From Pseudomonadota bacterium (lineage in GTDB: Bacteria; Myxococcota_A; Polyangia; Polyangiales; Polyangiaceae), in contig JAEYYX010000005.1 in assembly GCA_023428245.1 (NCBI GenBank), positions 1-36,881 on the forward strand: a DNA stretch of 36,881 nt. Reading direction: 5' to 3'. The notes below the pieces were generated by a model, which had not been told where the DNA came from, did no database searches, and was given only the letters and a program-made list of their open reading frames with translations. Both the position numbers and the translations under genes were made by a program. Below are positions 1 through 6,605 of this stretch, in pieces (positions within the stretch are counted from its first letter, which is position 1; each line of letters begins with the position of its first letter).

Positions 1-65
1 TCGTGACCGCGATCCACGCCGCGCTCCGCGGAGCCGAAATCCCGCTCCCGCACGAGACCCGCTGA
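1..65 (+). CDS. C-terminal end of a possible MscS-type mechanosensitive channel
   Basis: Only about 20 codons are inside the window, read in the frame that begins at base 3 and ends at TGA 63-65. The visible tail reads AIHAALRGAEIPLPHETR. An Ala/Leu-rich helix followed by an 'xIPxPxxT' end is the usual C-terminus of small mechanosensitive channels of the MscS family, where it closes the cytoplasmic vestibule. The family call rests on this short motif alone and is tentative. The gene lies on the side of the cassette array where an integron integrase would be expected, and it is clearly not an integrase. Confidence 0.4.
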   Translation, partial: VTAIHAALRGAEIPLPHETR

Positions 66-138
66 CCACTCCGCCGACCCGCTCAGGTCCGCTCCTCGAT
101 CAAGACCGTGTCCGGCGAGGTGTTACGATTGGCAGGAC

Positions 139-145
139 GTTAGAC
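139..145 (+). other. First integron core site (attI-like or attC 3' box)
   Basis: GTTAGAC matches the GTTRRRY recombination box at the 3' edge of integron sites, and the next ATG follows after only 4 bases, as in a newly inserted cassette. No upstream arm complementary to the flanking sequence is evident, so it could be an attI-like site or the end of a degraded attC. The same box recurs at the 3' edge of the other sites in the window. Confidence 0.5.
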
Positions 146-149
146 CGAC

Positions 150-617
150 ATGAAAGTTCTTGCTGAACAGGTGGAGAGGTTCCAGGAGTGGGCCACTCGT
201 CAGACTGGCAGATCGGGAGAATGGGAGACGGACTATTCCGAATGGGCGGCGCTCTGGGCCACAGCAAACCAGACTCTCGCAAAGAGTTCGTTGGACGAAT
301 CGGAGATAGCTCTTCTCCTTTATGTGCTTGCGCGCGACAACGAAAGCGAGCTCATCCTTGAGATGCTCCTCGAGTATCCAGACAACGGGATGCTTCTTGC
401 TCGCGCCTGTCTCGGGAACTCAGAGCCCGATGCACGATGGCAGATCTTGATTTTTCTTGGGAGTCAGGACGGGGAGGCAGCGCAGGAGCTACTTCGCGGC
501 CTTGTCCAGGATGAGGACGAGTACGTACGTCGCCGCGCCCTGCTTGCGAGCGTCCCTCGAGATCCCAAGTTCGCCGAGACTACCGCCAAGTCGTGGCTAT
601 CTGCCGAAGGGGAGTAA
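150..617 (+). CDS. HEAT-repeat-like small cytoplasmic protein, first cassette gene
   Basis: This 155-residue protein has no signal peptide or membrane segment. It is mostly helical. Its second half (about residues 75-150) has paired helices with phrases such as PDARWQILIFLG and DEYVRRRALLAS, which resemble HEAT repeats. Proteins of this kind include immunity and scaffold proteins, but no specific function can be assigned. The start ATG lies 4 bases after the GTTAGAC core site, with no clear ribosome binding site, as is common for the first gene of an integron cassette. No recognisable attC follows it, so its downstream boundary is unclear. The 618-760 gap shows no gene. Confidence 0.7.
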   Translation: MKVLAEQVERFQEWATRQTGRSGEWETDYSEWAALWATANQTLAKSSLDESEIALLLYVLARDNESELILEMLLEYPDNGMLLARACLGNSEPDARWQILIFLGSQDGEAAQELLRGLVQDEDEYVRRRALLASVPRDPKFAETTAKSWLSAEGE

Positions 618-760
618 TCTCGCCTTGCGGCCTTGAGCGTTCTTCAAGACCAGCGCTCCGGCGCTTCGGCATGCTGCGTCAAGACTACGGGGAGACCCCT
701 CTCCCTCTCCCCATGTCCGAACGAAGGTAGCCGAGATCGAGGAAGGCGCGCGCTGACGAG

Positions 761-1087
761 CTACGCCGCGTTCTTCTTGCCGGCGAGCGCCGACGCGATT
801 TCGCGCTTGCTAGCGCCGGTTGCCAGAAGTCCCTGCACCAAGAGGTCGAGCGAGACAGACGGGTCCCCTGCCTCCATCTTTGCCACCCGCGACTGGCTAG
901 ACCCCATCCGTTCAGCAAGTTCGGCCTGCGTAAGCCTCTTCTTCTCCCGTGCCTTTCGGAGGCGAGCGCTCAAGGACAGCTTCATCTCCACAAGACGGAG
1001 TTCCGTCTCAGTGAGCTCCAGAAAATCTGCCGCATCCCCCACTGTCCAGCCGCGTTGTTCGAGTTTCTTCTTCTTTGCTCGGTCCAT
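761..1087 (-). CDS. higA: HigA-type Xre-family antitoxin
   Basis: The 108-residue protein carries a helix-turn-helix of the Xre/Cro type at about residues 48-95, with the phrases RLTQAELAERMGSSQSRVAKMEAG. It is preceded by a basic, helical N-terminus. In HigBA systems this protein binds and neutralises the HigB toxin and represses the operon. It starts 4 bases after the stop of the upstream higB reading frame, in the toxin-first order typical of higBA. The operon runs against the cassette array, so it must have its own promoter, probably in the 1415-1470 region facing the Xre-RES promoter. Confidence 0.85.
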   Translation of the reverse strand: MDRAKKKKLEQRGWTVGDAADFLELTETELRLVEMKLSLSARLRKAREKKRLTQAELAERMGSSQSRVAKMEAGDPSVSLDLLVQGLLATGASKREIASALAGKKNAA

Positions 1088-1091
1088 GGTT

Positions 1092-1415
1092 TCACTTCCC
1101 ATCGTGGTCGTACTTGCGGAGTCGCAACTTGCAGGTGGCGATCGTTTTCTGTGGCGTAGCTTGGGTTGTCTTCGAAAAGACCTCGACAATGACCACCGCG
1201 TCAAAGTCGATTCTGTACACGAGACGCCAGGTCGAATCAGAGTCCTGAATTCGGAGTTCATGGCAGGCCTTGCCGATGGACGGCATGGGCCTTGAGTGAG
1301 GAAGACCGATGCTTTCGCCGGCCTGGAGTTTCCTGAGGAGAAAGCCCGCTTCGATGCGAGCCTTCGTCGAGAGCGGCGGAGTTTTGACCTCGCCAGCGAG
1401 TCAAACCGAAGACAG
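1092..1415 (-). pseudogene. higB: HigB-type (RelE superfamily, Gp49-like) toxin with an early nonsense codon
   Basis: The frame encodes a full-length HigB/Gp49-like toxin: LAGEVKTPPLSTKARIEAGF, then GLPHSRPMPSIG, CHELRI, WRLVYRID and EVFSKTTQATP. This family comprises ribosome-dependent mRNA endonucleases. The N-terminal part has no ATG start. A CTG at 1413-1415 lies about 6 bases after an AGAGG-like ribosome binding site, and the fifth codon is TGA (1401-1403) where the family has Trp (usual phrase WLxGEVKTPP). A single G-to-A change in TGG would explain the stop. The remaining ATG at 1286 would give only 64 residues, lacking the first helices. The toxin is therefore probably inactive, with its antitoxin intact. 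Confidence 0.75.
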
Positions 1416-1432
1416 ACTGACCTCTGCCTCGT

Positions 1433-1475
1433 TTGCCTCTGCTGCCAATTGGCTGTAGGATGATGCCATATGGCA
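1433..1475 (+). promoter_or_regulatory. Promoter and palindrome of the Xre-RES module
   Basis: TTGCCT (1433-1438) and TAGGAT (1456-1461) are separated by 17 bases and precede the antitoxin ATG (1470) by 8 bases, so the transcript would be leaderless or nearly so. The 12-base perfect palindrome TGCCATATGGCA (1464-1475) covers the start codon and could be the operator for autoregulation by the antitoxin. Promoter calls by eye in a GC-rich genome are uncertain. Confidence 0.45.
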
Positions 1476-1907
1476 CAGAGTGCTGAGGCTCAGGTCGCCG
1501 CCCTTCTTGGCGGTCCCAAGGTTCTCGGAGGCATCTCGGGTACTGCCGACTTCGTCGATGCTGTTCGACAGGGTTTGCCTTACGCTTCGCTTGAGGCACT
1601 GTCAGTCGCACTGCGGACAGACCTAAGTTCAGTCGGAGAGGTGGTTGGAATTGCCCCCCGAACGTTGGCTCGTCGCAAGCATGAAAAGCAGCTGTCTCCC
1701 ATCGAATCAGATCGGCTCTATCGGATCGCGTATATCTTGCATCTGGCCGCCTCCACTCTAGGTGGTGTCGACAAGGCCCGCGTGTGGCTTCAACGTTCCA
1801 ATCGCGCGCTGGGCGGTGCGGTGCCCCTTGCCTTCATCGACACCGAAATAGGCGAGCGCAAGGTGGAGCAAGTGCTCCTTCAGATGACCCACGGAATCTA
1901 CGCCTGA
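1470..1907 (+). CDS. Xre/MbcA/ParS-type antitoxin of a RES toxin
   Basis: The protein has 145 residues. The N-terminal half is an Xre-like helix-turn-helix region that includes the phrase VVGIAPRTLARRKHEKQLSP. The C-terminal half has the MbcA/ParS-toxin-binding pattern DRLYRIAYILHLAASTLGG, then KARVWLQRSNRALGGAVPLAFIDTEIG. The 'NxxLGGxxPLxxxxTxxG' phrase is diagnostic of antitoxins paired with RES-domain toxins. Its stop codon overlaps the start of the toxin gene in TGATG, which implies translational coupling. The module is in array orientation and is followed by an attC site, so it is a complete cassette. Confidence 0.93.
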   Translation: MAQSAEAQVAALLGGPKVLGGISGTADFVDAVRQGLPYASLEALSVALRTDLSSVGEVVGIAPRTLARRKHEKQLSPIESDRLYRIAYILHLAASTLGGVDKARVWLQRSNRALGGAVPLAFIDTEIGERKVEQVLLQMTHGIYA

Positions 1908-2386
1908 TGCGGATATGGCGTATCTGCCGCAAGCCCTTCGCTCGTGTCCCCCTTGATGGTCGAGGCGGCCTCATCGTCGCGGGACGCTGGCACACGCCAC
2001 GACGGCTTATCACCTACACCTCTGAATCACTGGCGCTTGCGAGCCTCGAGGTGCTTGTTCATTGTGATGTTGAGCTTTTGCCGTCCGATCTCGTCGCGAT
2101 CGAGATTGACGTGCCCAAAGTGGTGAAGATCGGCGCGATCAAAGTAACTGACCTGCCTCGATCATGGCGCAAGCACCCCGCGCCGCAACGACTCCAGGAG
2201 ATCGGAAACGACTGGCTGGATCGGGGCTCGAGCGCCGTTTTACGCGTACCCTCCGCGCTAGTGCCCACGGAAAGCAACTTTCTCGTCAACCTCTTGCACC
2301 CAGGCTTCTCCAAACTCCGCGTTGTGCGACGCTTCAAGTTCTCCTTCGACGAACGCTTGCGAGCGGGTCGTAGCGAAACCAGCTAA
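1907..2386 (+). CDS. RES-domain toxin
   Basis: This 159-residue protein begins at the ATG that overlaps the antitoxin stop. It has the RES-domain hallmarks: an early Arg (MRIWRICRKPFA), GGLIVAGRWHTP, and YTSESLALASLEVLVH. Near the end come ESNFLVNLLHPGF and the RRFKFSFDERL tail. RES toxins degrade NAD+ or ADP-ribosylate targets, using the conserved Arg, Glu and Ser that give the family its name. Its TAA stop lies inside the 5' box of the following attC (GCTAAC at 2382-2387), the usual geometry of a compact integron cassette. Confidence 0.92.
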   Translation: MRIWRICRKPFARVPLDGRGGLIVAGRWHTPRRLITYTSESLALASLEVLVHCDVELLPSDLVAIEIDVPKVVKIGAIKVTDLPRSWRKHPAPQRLQEIGNDWLDRGSSAVLRVPSALVPTESNFLVNLLHPGFSKLRVVRRFKFSFDERLRAGRSETS

Positions 2387-2535
2387 CAAGCCGTTGGTGA
2401 CCGGCGGCCATCGTCGACGCTTTCGCTTTGCTGAAAGGTGGTCGTTCGGCGCTCGCTCTTCCCCTTTGGGGATGAGCGCCGGTCGTCGTATTCTGGTGAG
2501 GCCTCAGTCCGCGGCCCGACGGCAAGGCGTTATGC
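2381..2535 (+). repeat. attC site after the Xre-RES cassette
   Basis: The site begins with AGCTAAC at the stop codon of the toxin and ends with GTTATGC (2529-2535). The left arm AAGCCGTTGG pairs with the right arm CCGACGGCAAGG, apart from mismatches. The centre holds a hairpin-like part with GGCGCTC and GAGCGCCGG. The stretch GTATTCTGGTGAGGCCTCAG is repeated exactly in the attC at 7203-7266, and the GAGCGCCGGTCG part recurs at 3577-3588. A further GTTAGGC at 2554-2560 may be a second core box. Confidence 0.75.
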
Positions 2536-2856
2536 AGCTCCTCGAGAGAGATTGTTAGGCCGGCGAGGGTTTTGGTTTGGGGATGCGGCTGCGGAGCGAG
2601 GGGGTTGTGACCTTGCCGGGCTTGCGCGGCGTCGCTTCGTTGGACCAGGCGCAAGCTGCGCAGCTGCGAGCTCAGGATAGCGGTGCATCAGCGATGCGCC
2701 TCTGAAATCTCTCAGGTAAGCCCTCGAGAACGCACTGGGCATGGACCTCGTGATGCGCGTTCGGCGCGATGTCAGTCGGCCGATACGTTCCGCCGCCGTT
2801 TCCACCGCGGGGAGGCGTCAGCGCGGCGGGCGAGGCTTTCCAGGAAGACGGGCATC
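2536..2856 (+). other. Gap without a convincing gene
   Basis: The stretch between the attC and the convergent AgmX-domain lipoprotein gene has short open frames in several phases. None has a plausible domain, start site or base pattern. It contains the extra core-like box GTTAGGC near its start. It may be the remains of an older cassette. Confidence 0.4.
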
Positions 2857-3417
2857 TCAACCTGGGGAAAACATGATCGGATAAGTAACGGTGACAATAC
2901 CGCCGTCGGGTGCGGGGAACCGTAACTTCTCGAATGCGGGTGCCATGCAACTAGCAACATAGCAGTCTGGGATGGTGTTGTCGGCGATACTTGCGTCGGT
3001 GACATGGCCGTCCCTCCCGATCACAAACCGCGTTACAACTCGGCCTTCGAGGGAAGCGTTCAAGTTCAACCGAGGCTCGTAACACGCGCGGAAATGCTTG
3101 AATTCGTGCCGTACCACTTTCTGTATCTCCTCGGCGGGTAGCCGTCCACTCTTGGATTCGCGGACCACGGTCCCGGTGTCGCTGCTGATTGGATCTGGCT
3201 CGCCACCGGAAATAGGAAATCTCCCCCTACAGCCCTCGAAGGCACCCTTCGCCTCTATCAACCGTTTCTCTTCGATCGTTTGCGGAACCGACGCCGCTGG
3301 CGGGAAATTCTTAGCCCAAGACGGCTCCTGATTCGCCGATTGAGCGACCGGCGCTGATGGCGCGCATCCGACCATTGGACCCAAGAGGAGAACTGATAGT
3401 GCTAATGGTCTTGACAC
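2857..3417 (-). CDS. Lipoprotein with AgmX/PglI-type C-terminal domain
   Basis: With a GTG start at 3417 the product has 186 residues and a lipoprotein signal (residues 1-17, MVGC box, Cys18). An alternative GTG lies at 3435. After a Pro/Ala-rich linker, residues 95-186 match the AgmX/PglI C-terminal domain common in myxobacteria: VVRHEFKHFRACYEPRL, LEGRVVTRFVIGRDGHVTDA, a conserved Cys pair, and FEKLRFPAPDGGIVTVTYP at the end. AgmX and PglI are linked to gliding motility in Myxococcus, but the domain occurs in many exported proteins, and the present role is unknown. The gene runs against the array between two attC sites and needs its own promoter. Confidence 0.8.
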   Translation of the reverse strand: MSRPLALSVLLLGPMVGCAPSAPVAQSANQEPSWAKNFPPAASVPQTIEEKRLIEAKGAFEGCRGRFPISGGEPDPISSDTGTVVRESKSGRLPAEEIQKVVRHEFKHFRACYEPRLNLNASLEGRVVTRFVIGRDGHVTDASIADNTIPDCYVASCMAPAFEKLRFPAPDGGIVTVTYPIMFSPG

Positions 3418-3476
3418 TGCGTCACGGTAACTCACCCCTTGCGCGTACGAAAGGGGGGCAATTCTCCGGGGGCGCT

Positions 3477-3641
3477 GCCGAACTCGCCGTTCGTGACCGA
3501 CAGCCTCTCGCGGGGGTCCTAGCTTGCGTCGGGCGCTGTCGTCCGGCGCTCTCAGAGCGTATCCTCTTTGAGGATGAGCGCCGGTCGGAGCGATCCTCGA
3601 GTTGGTGGGTGAGGGCCGCGGCACAATGGCAAGCGTTAGGC
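3477..3641 (+). repeat. attC site before the VOC cassette
   Basis: The site begins with GCCGAAC (3477-3483) and ends with GTTAGGC (3635-3641). The left arm CGCCGTTCGTGACCG pairs with the right arm CGGCACAATGGC, leaving two single unpaired bases on the left, a feature required for integrase to choose the strand. The centre has a strong hairpin part (ATCCTCTTTGAGGAT). The left end (CTCGCCGTTyGTGACCkACAGCC) is repeated at 6264-6286. The start of the next gene lies 10 bases after the 3' box. Confidence 0.75.
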
Positions 3642-3651
3642 GCGCTTTTTC

Positions 3652-4065
3652 ATGTATGAGGAATCAATGATCTTTGACTGCCGACCGGTCCTGTACGCCA
3701 CAAACGTGAACAAGATCCTTGTCTATTATGGCGACGTGCTCGGTTTCAAGATTGGATGGCGATGGTCCGACGAAAAGTCCTGCTTCCTGCAAGAGGGCGA
3801 CGAGTTGTCTGAGGTCGGGACTGTGTTGGCAGGTCGGGACAAGGTGCAGCTCATTTTGGTCAGGCAAGCGCAGGGCCAGCCTGGAATGTGGATCCATCTC
3901 GATGTTGAGTCCGCGGAGGAAGTAGACGCGTTGTGCGCAGAATGGCAGGGCAACGGAGCCCTCATTGTCGAGGCTCCTTCTCTGCGGCCGTGGGGCATGT
4001 ATGAAATGCGAATCCGGGACCCCGACTCCCACACGATGCGCGTCTCGTCGCCACCCCATTCGTGA
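3652..4065 (+). CDS. VOC-superfamily (glyoxalase/bleomycin-resistance-like) protein
   Basis: The protein has 137 residues and one VOC fold: RPVLYATNVNKILVYYGDVLGFKIGWRW, an inner strand with VQLILVRQ, and WIHLDVESAEEVDALCAEW. It ends in YEMRIRDPDSHTMRVSSP, the usual 'xxxDPxGxxxxx' terminal strand. Members are metal-dependent lyases, dioxygenases or antibiotic-binding proteins; substrate cannot be predicted. ATG 3652 lies 10 bases after an attC 3' box; a second ATG at 3667 is possible. No attC is visible between this gene and the next toxin-antitoxin pair, so the two may form one cassette. Confidence 0.85.
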   Translation: MYEESMIFDCRPVLYATNVNKILVYYGDVLGFKIGWRWSDEKSCFLQEGDELSEVGTVLAGRDKVQLILVRQAQGQPGMWIHLDVESAEEVDALCAEWQGNGALIVEAPSLRPWGMYEMRIRDPDSHTMRVSSPPHS

Positions 4066-4158
4066 AGTATGCCCTGCACCCTTGACCGCGAACCGCGAGA
4101 CTAGTGCTCCCCATGCGAACTCTCGCCTCAGCTCGCGAAGCCGCATAGGCCCTCCTAA

Positions 4159-4187
4159 TTCGCTTCCGACCAACTCTCGGCTATACT
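4159..4187 (+). promoter_or_regulatory. Promoter of the RHH-Doc module
   Basis: TATACT (4182-4187) is a near-ideal -10 box and TTCGCT (4159-4164) lies 17 bases upstream. The antitoxin ATG (4194) is 7 bases after the -10 box, so the message is probably leaderless. An own promoter is usual for toxin-antitoxin cassettes. Confidence 0.5.
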
Positions 4188-4193
4188 TTCGCA

Positions 4194-4382
4194 ATGGAAG
4201 TTCAATTGTCCGCCGCGGAACTTGAGAGATTGGCCGAGCGTGCCAAGTCGTTAGGAGTGAGCCCCGAGCACCTCCTGCGCGCAGCGGTCACGGACTACTT
4301 CTCCAGGCTCGACCAGGGCTTCAAGGACACGGTTGAAGAGGTCCTTGCTGAGAACGCTGAACTTTTTCGGCGTCTTGCCTGA
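4194..4382 (+). CDS. Ribbon-helix-helix type antitoxin paired with Doc
   Basis: This 62-residue protein begins with a beta strand (MEVQLSAAELERLAERAKSLG) followed by two helices, as in ribbon-helix-helix DNA-binding antitoxins. The C-terminal helix (VEEVLAENAELFRRLA) resembles the segment with which such antitoxins occupy the Fic/Doc active-site cleft. It overlaps the toxin gene by one base (TGATG). Its expected role is to neutralise the Doc toxin and repress the operon. Confidence 0.85.
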   Translation: MEVQLSAAELERLAERAKSLGVSPEHLLRAAVTDYFSRLDQGFKDTVEEVLAENAELFRRLA

Positions 4383-4771
4383 TGCGACGACTCAGTCGAG
4401 ACCAGGTGGTCTTCATTCACCAACGGTTGATTGAAACTTCGGGCGGATCTCCGGGAGTCAAGGATCCAGGGCGCCTTGATGCAGCTCTCGCTCAGCCTTT
4501 TGCGACCTTCGATGGGAACGACCTCTACCCTGACTTGGTGTCAAAGGCAGCAGCGCTCGCTTTCTCCTTGATTCAGGGGCATCCGTTTCATGACGGGAAT
4601 AAGCGCATCGGCTACGCCGCAATGGTCGTGTTCCTCAAACTGAATGGTCATCAGATCTCCGCAGAGGTGGACGATGCCGAACAGACAGTGCTGTCGGTAG
4701 CAGCAGGGTCGCTTAGCCGCGATGCATTCGAGACTTGGGTTCGCCGCCGGGTCTCCACTATCGGGGCCTAA
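4382..4771 (+). CDS. doc: Doc-type toxin (Fic fold)
   Basis: The 129-residue product has the Doc/Fic catalytic loop HPFHDGNKRIG at about residues 66-76, with catalytic His, phosphate-binding Asn-Lys and the Arg. The N-terminal SRDQVVFIHQRLIETSGGSPGVKDPGRLDAAL is also typical of Doc. Doc proteins phosphorylate elongation factor EF-Tu and stop translation. The stop codon (4769-4771) is part of the 5' box GCCTAAC of the following attC, so cassette and gene share an end. This is the clearest cassette in the window. Confidence 0.95.
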   Translation: MRRLSRDQVVFIHQRLIETSGGSPGVKDPGRLDAALAQPFATFDGNDLYPDLVSKAAALAFSLIQGHPFHDGNKRIGYAAMVVFLKLNGHQISAEVDDAEQTVLSVAAGSLSRDAFETWVRRRVSTIGA

Positions 4772-4914
4772 CCAGCGCTTGCTGCAGGCCGCAAACAGCT
4801 ACCGTTTTCGCTGCGACGCTGGGTCGTCGCCCGCCCTCTTTCCCCATGGGGGGAGCGGGCCTATCGTTCCTTCGCTTGCGTTAGATGCCGCTGCAGAAGC
4901 GCAAGACGTTATGT
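4766..4914 (+). repeat. attC site after the Doc cassette (best example)
   Basis: The site starts with GCCTAAC (4766-4772, an exact RYYYAAC box) and ends with GTTATGT (4908-4914). The left arm GCGCTTGCTGCAG pairs with the right arm CTGCAGAAGCGC over 12 base pairs, with exactly one unpaired G on the left side. A perfect stem with an extrahelical base is the recognised folded attC substrate of integron integrase. The inner part contains a further hairpin with GCCCGC and GCGGGC around CTCTTTCCCCATGGGG. Confidence 0.85.
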
Positions 4915-5071
4915 TGACCTGAAGGCGCGCGTTGACATTCTGACAGGAAGCCTCCGCACAAGCCTCTTGTCCCGACAAATTGCCAAGGAACTGCCGATGT
5001 CGAAGCGCTAATAACGGCCAAGTCCTGCCGGGCGTTCGGGTGGCACGCTTGTTGCTGCCTCAGTTCGCAGA

Positions 5072-6238
5072 ATGGAACCAGTACGCTCTCGTAGAACAGT
5101 GCCGTTGGCGATCGCGCTAGGCGCGCTCATTGCTGGTGGACTACTGACCGCGTTGCGCGCCGTCCATTCAGCTCCGGCGGCGGGCTTGAAAGCTCATACG
5201 CAACAGCGCAGCGACGTTCGAACCGTAGGAGTGAACCGCGTTGCGAGCGGTCCCAGCCACGCGGCGCCCGTACAAGGAACGCTCGGAGGGCTCGACCACG
5301 AAGGTCGAACCGGACGAAACCGCTGGCAGTGGCTGCAAGACGTTCAAGCTAGCGCTGCAAATCGGCTTGATGTTCTTTGGACGCACCCTGGAAGGTGCAG
5401 GGATGGTGCGGGCGATTACGAGCGTGCCGCACGCGCGAAGTATTGGGCAGAGTTTAGGGTGGTGGCCATGGAAGGTCACTGGGTACATGCACATCCAGAC
5501 GTGGAACCTTGGGCCGTTGCTGAGGTCGTTTCGAACATTCCTGGCGCCTCGGAACGCGCCGCCTCAGTCCTCAAGATGGAGGCGGCTGAGCCGCAGATTT
5601 GGATCTACCCGGACGTTGATTCTTTGAGGCAGCACTCGTGTGCGAGTGAAGTAGCGGTTGCTTACTATGATGGGGCCATTCATCTTGCTCCGCCCGGTCA
5701 GCGTCGAGCGCCGCCCGAGACGGGGAAAGCAAGGGTCGAGGCACTTCAACGAAGCTTGGAGCTGCGGCAGAGCCTCAGCCACGAATACGTCCATCATGTT
5801 TTAGTGAGCAATGGCGTCGGGAAGCCGATATGGTTTCAGGAAGGTGCGGCGACGATGATCGCGGGTGATCAACCCCGAGATTCGTACGCGCTGTTTAAGA
5901 AGAGTCCACCAGAAATCTGGCGGATGACCAACGATCCAGAGAAGGCAGCTTCGCTGTATGAGACTAACGTGTATTACGCGCAGGCTTACGTGATGGTCGA
6001 CTTTTTGGAGCGACTGTGTCTCCATCGTGAACCATGCGGCCCGGCCGAACTTGCCCATGCGATTGCGTTGGGCGACGTACCACCGGAAGACCTCTTCGAT
6101 TGGGCGGTTGACGAGCGGAGCAGCGACCTTTCTTCGACGGCGGAGGTCTCCGTCTGGGACGACTACGTGAAGCACGGTACCTTCGCGCCAGAGACCTATC
6201 AGGCGCTTTTGCATCGTGCGCGGAAGAAGGTTCAGTAG
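5072..6238 (+). CDS. Membrane-anchored zincin-like protein with HExxH motif
   Basis: The product has 388 residues. Residues 11-30 form a hydrophobic segment, either a signal anchor or an uncleaved signal, so the domain is probably outside the inner membrane. At residues 237-241 is HEYVH and 16 residues later is Glu257 in the phrase WFQEGAA, matching the gluzincin pattern HExxH...E of MA-clan metallopeptidases. The middle region (about 100-235) is Cys-containing and of unknown fold. It lies between two attC sites in array orientation. The gene at 7501 has the same HExxH...EGAA layout and is a distant relative. Substrate is unknown. The 4915-5071 gap before it shows nothing. Confidence 0.85.
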   Translation: MEPVRSRRTVPLAIALGALIAGGLLTALRAVHSAPAAGLKAHTQQRSDVRTVGVNRVASGPSHAAPVQGTLGGLDHEGRTGRNRWQWLQDVQASAANRLDVLWTHPGRCRDGAGDYERAARAKYWAEFRVVAMEGHWVHAHPDVEPWAVAEVVSNIPGASERAASVLKMEAAEPQIWIYPDVDSLRQHSCASEVAVAYYDGAIHLAPPGQRRAPPETGKARVEALQRSLELRQSLSHEYVHHVLVSNGVGKPIWFQEGAATMIAGDQPRDSYALFKKSPPEIWRMTNDPEKAASLYETNVYYAQAYVMVDFLERLCLHREPCGPAELAHAIALGDVPPEDLFDWAVDERSSDLSSTAEVSVWDDYVKHGTFAPETYQALLHRARKKVQ

Positions 6239-6254
6239 CGCAGTTGGGTACCGG

Positions 6255-6304
6255 CAACATAACTCGCCGTTTGTGACCTACAGCCTTCTGCGGGCGTTAG
6301 CGCC
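6255..6304 (+). repeat. Truncated attC-like site
   Basis: CATAAC followed by TCGCCGTTTGTGACCTACAG repeats the left part of the attC at 3477-3641, and a core-like GCGTTAGCGCC follows after only 15 bases. No matching right arm is present. It looks like a site that has lost its right half, and it would fold poorly. Confidence 0.55.
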
Positions 6305-6343
6305 TGCTTCAGAGGCCGTCGTCCTGACGGGCTCGACTTGGAT

Positions 6344-6374
6344 TTGACGCCAATTCCTACTCTGGTAGGATTGG
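6344..6374 (+). promoter_or_regulatory. Promoter with palindromic operator of the VapBC module
   Basis: TTGACG (6344-6349) and TAGGAT (6366-6371) are 16 bases apart and the VapB ATG follows at 6378. Between and over them lies an inverted repeat with arms CCAATTCCTAC (6350-6360) and GTAGGATTGG (6365-6374), differing by one extra T. An operator that covers the spacer and -10 box fits autorepression by the VapBC complex. Confidence 0.65.
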
Positions 6375-6377
6375 TTC

Positions 6378-6605
6378 ATGCCGCAGTCGGTCGCCAAGCT
6401 CTCCGTCAGTGTTCCCACCGAACTCGCTAAGGCCGTACGAAAGCGTGTGGGCGGTCGTGGACTCTCTGGATTTGTAGCCACCGCTATTGCCCACGAACTG
6501 GAACGGATGCAGCTTATCGGTCTAGTCGAAGAACTCGACCAAGCATTGGGTCCCCTTCCTGAAGGCGCTCTTCGCGCGGCTCGGCGGGCATGGCCGAAGC
6601 GCTGA
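6378..6605 (+). CDS. vapB: VapB-type antitoxin
   Basis: This 75-residue protein begins with a short strand (KLSVSVPTELAKAVRKRVGG) and a helix pair, fitting a ribbon-helix-helix DNA-binding fold. The C-terminus (about residues 50-75), with EELDQALGPLP, would embrace the PIN-domain toxin. It overlaps the toxin gene by 16 bases, so the two are translated together. It is the expected repressor of the palindromic promoter just upstream. Confidence 0.88.
   Translation: MPQSVAKLSVSVPTELAKAVRKRVGGRGLSGFVATAIAHELERMQLIGLVEELDQALGPLPEGALRAARRAWPKR

Noticed and set aside
2672..2950. Minus-strand frame with TPPRGG and HHEVHA phrases, looking faintly like a transposase
   Set aside because: No transposase motif was confirmed, and it overlaps the start of the 2857-3417 gene region without a ribosome binding site.
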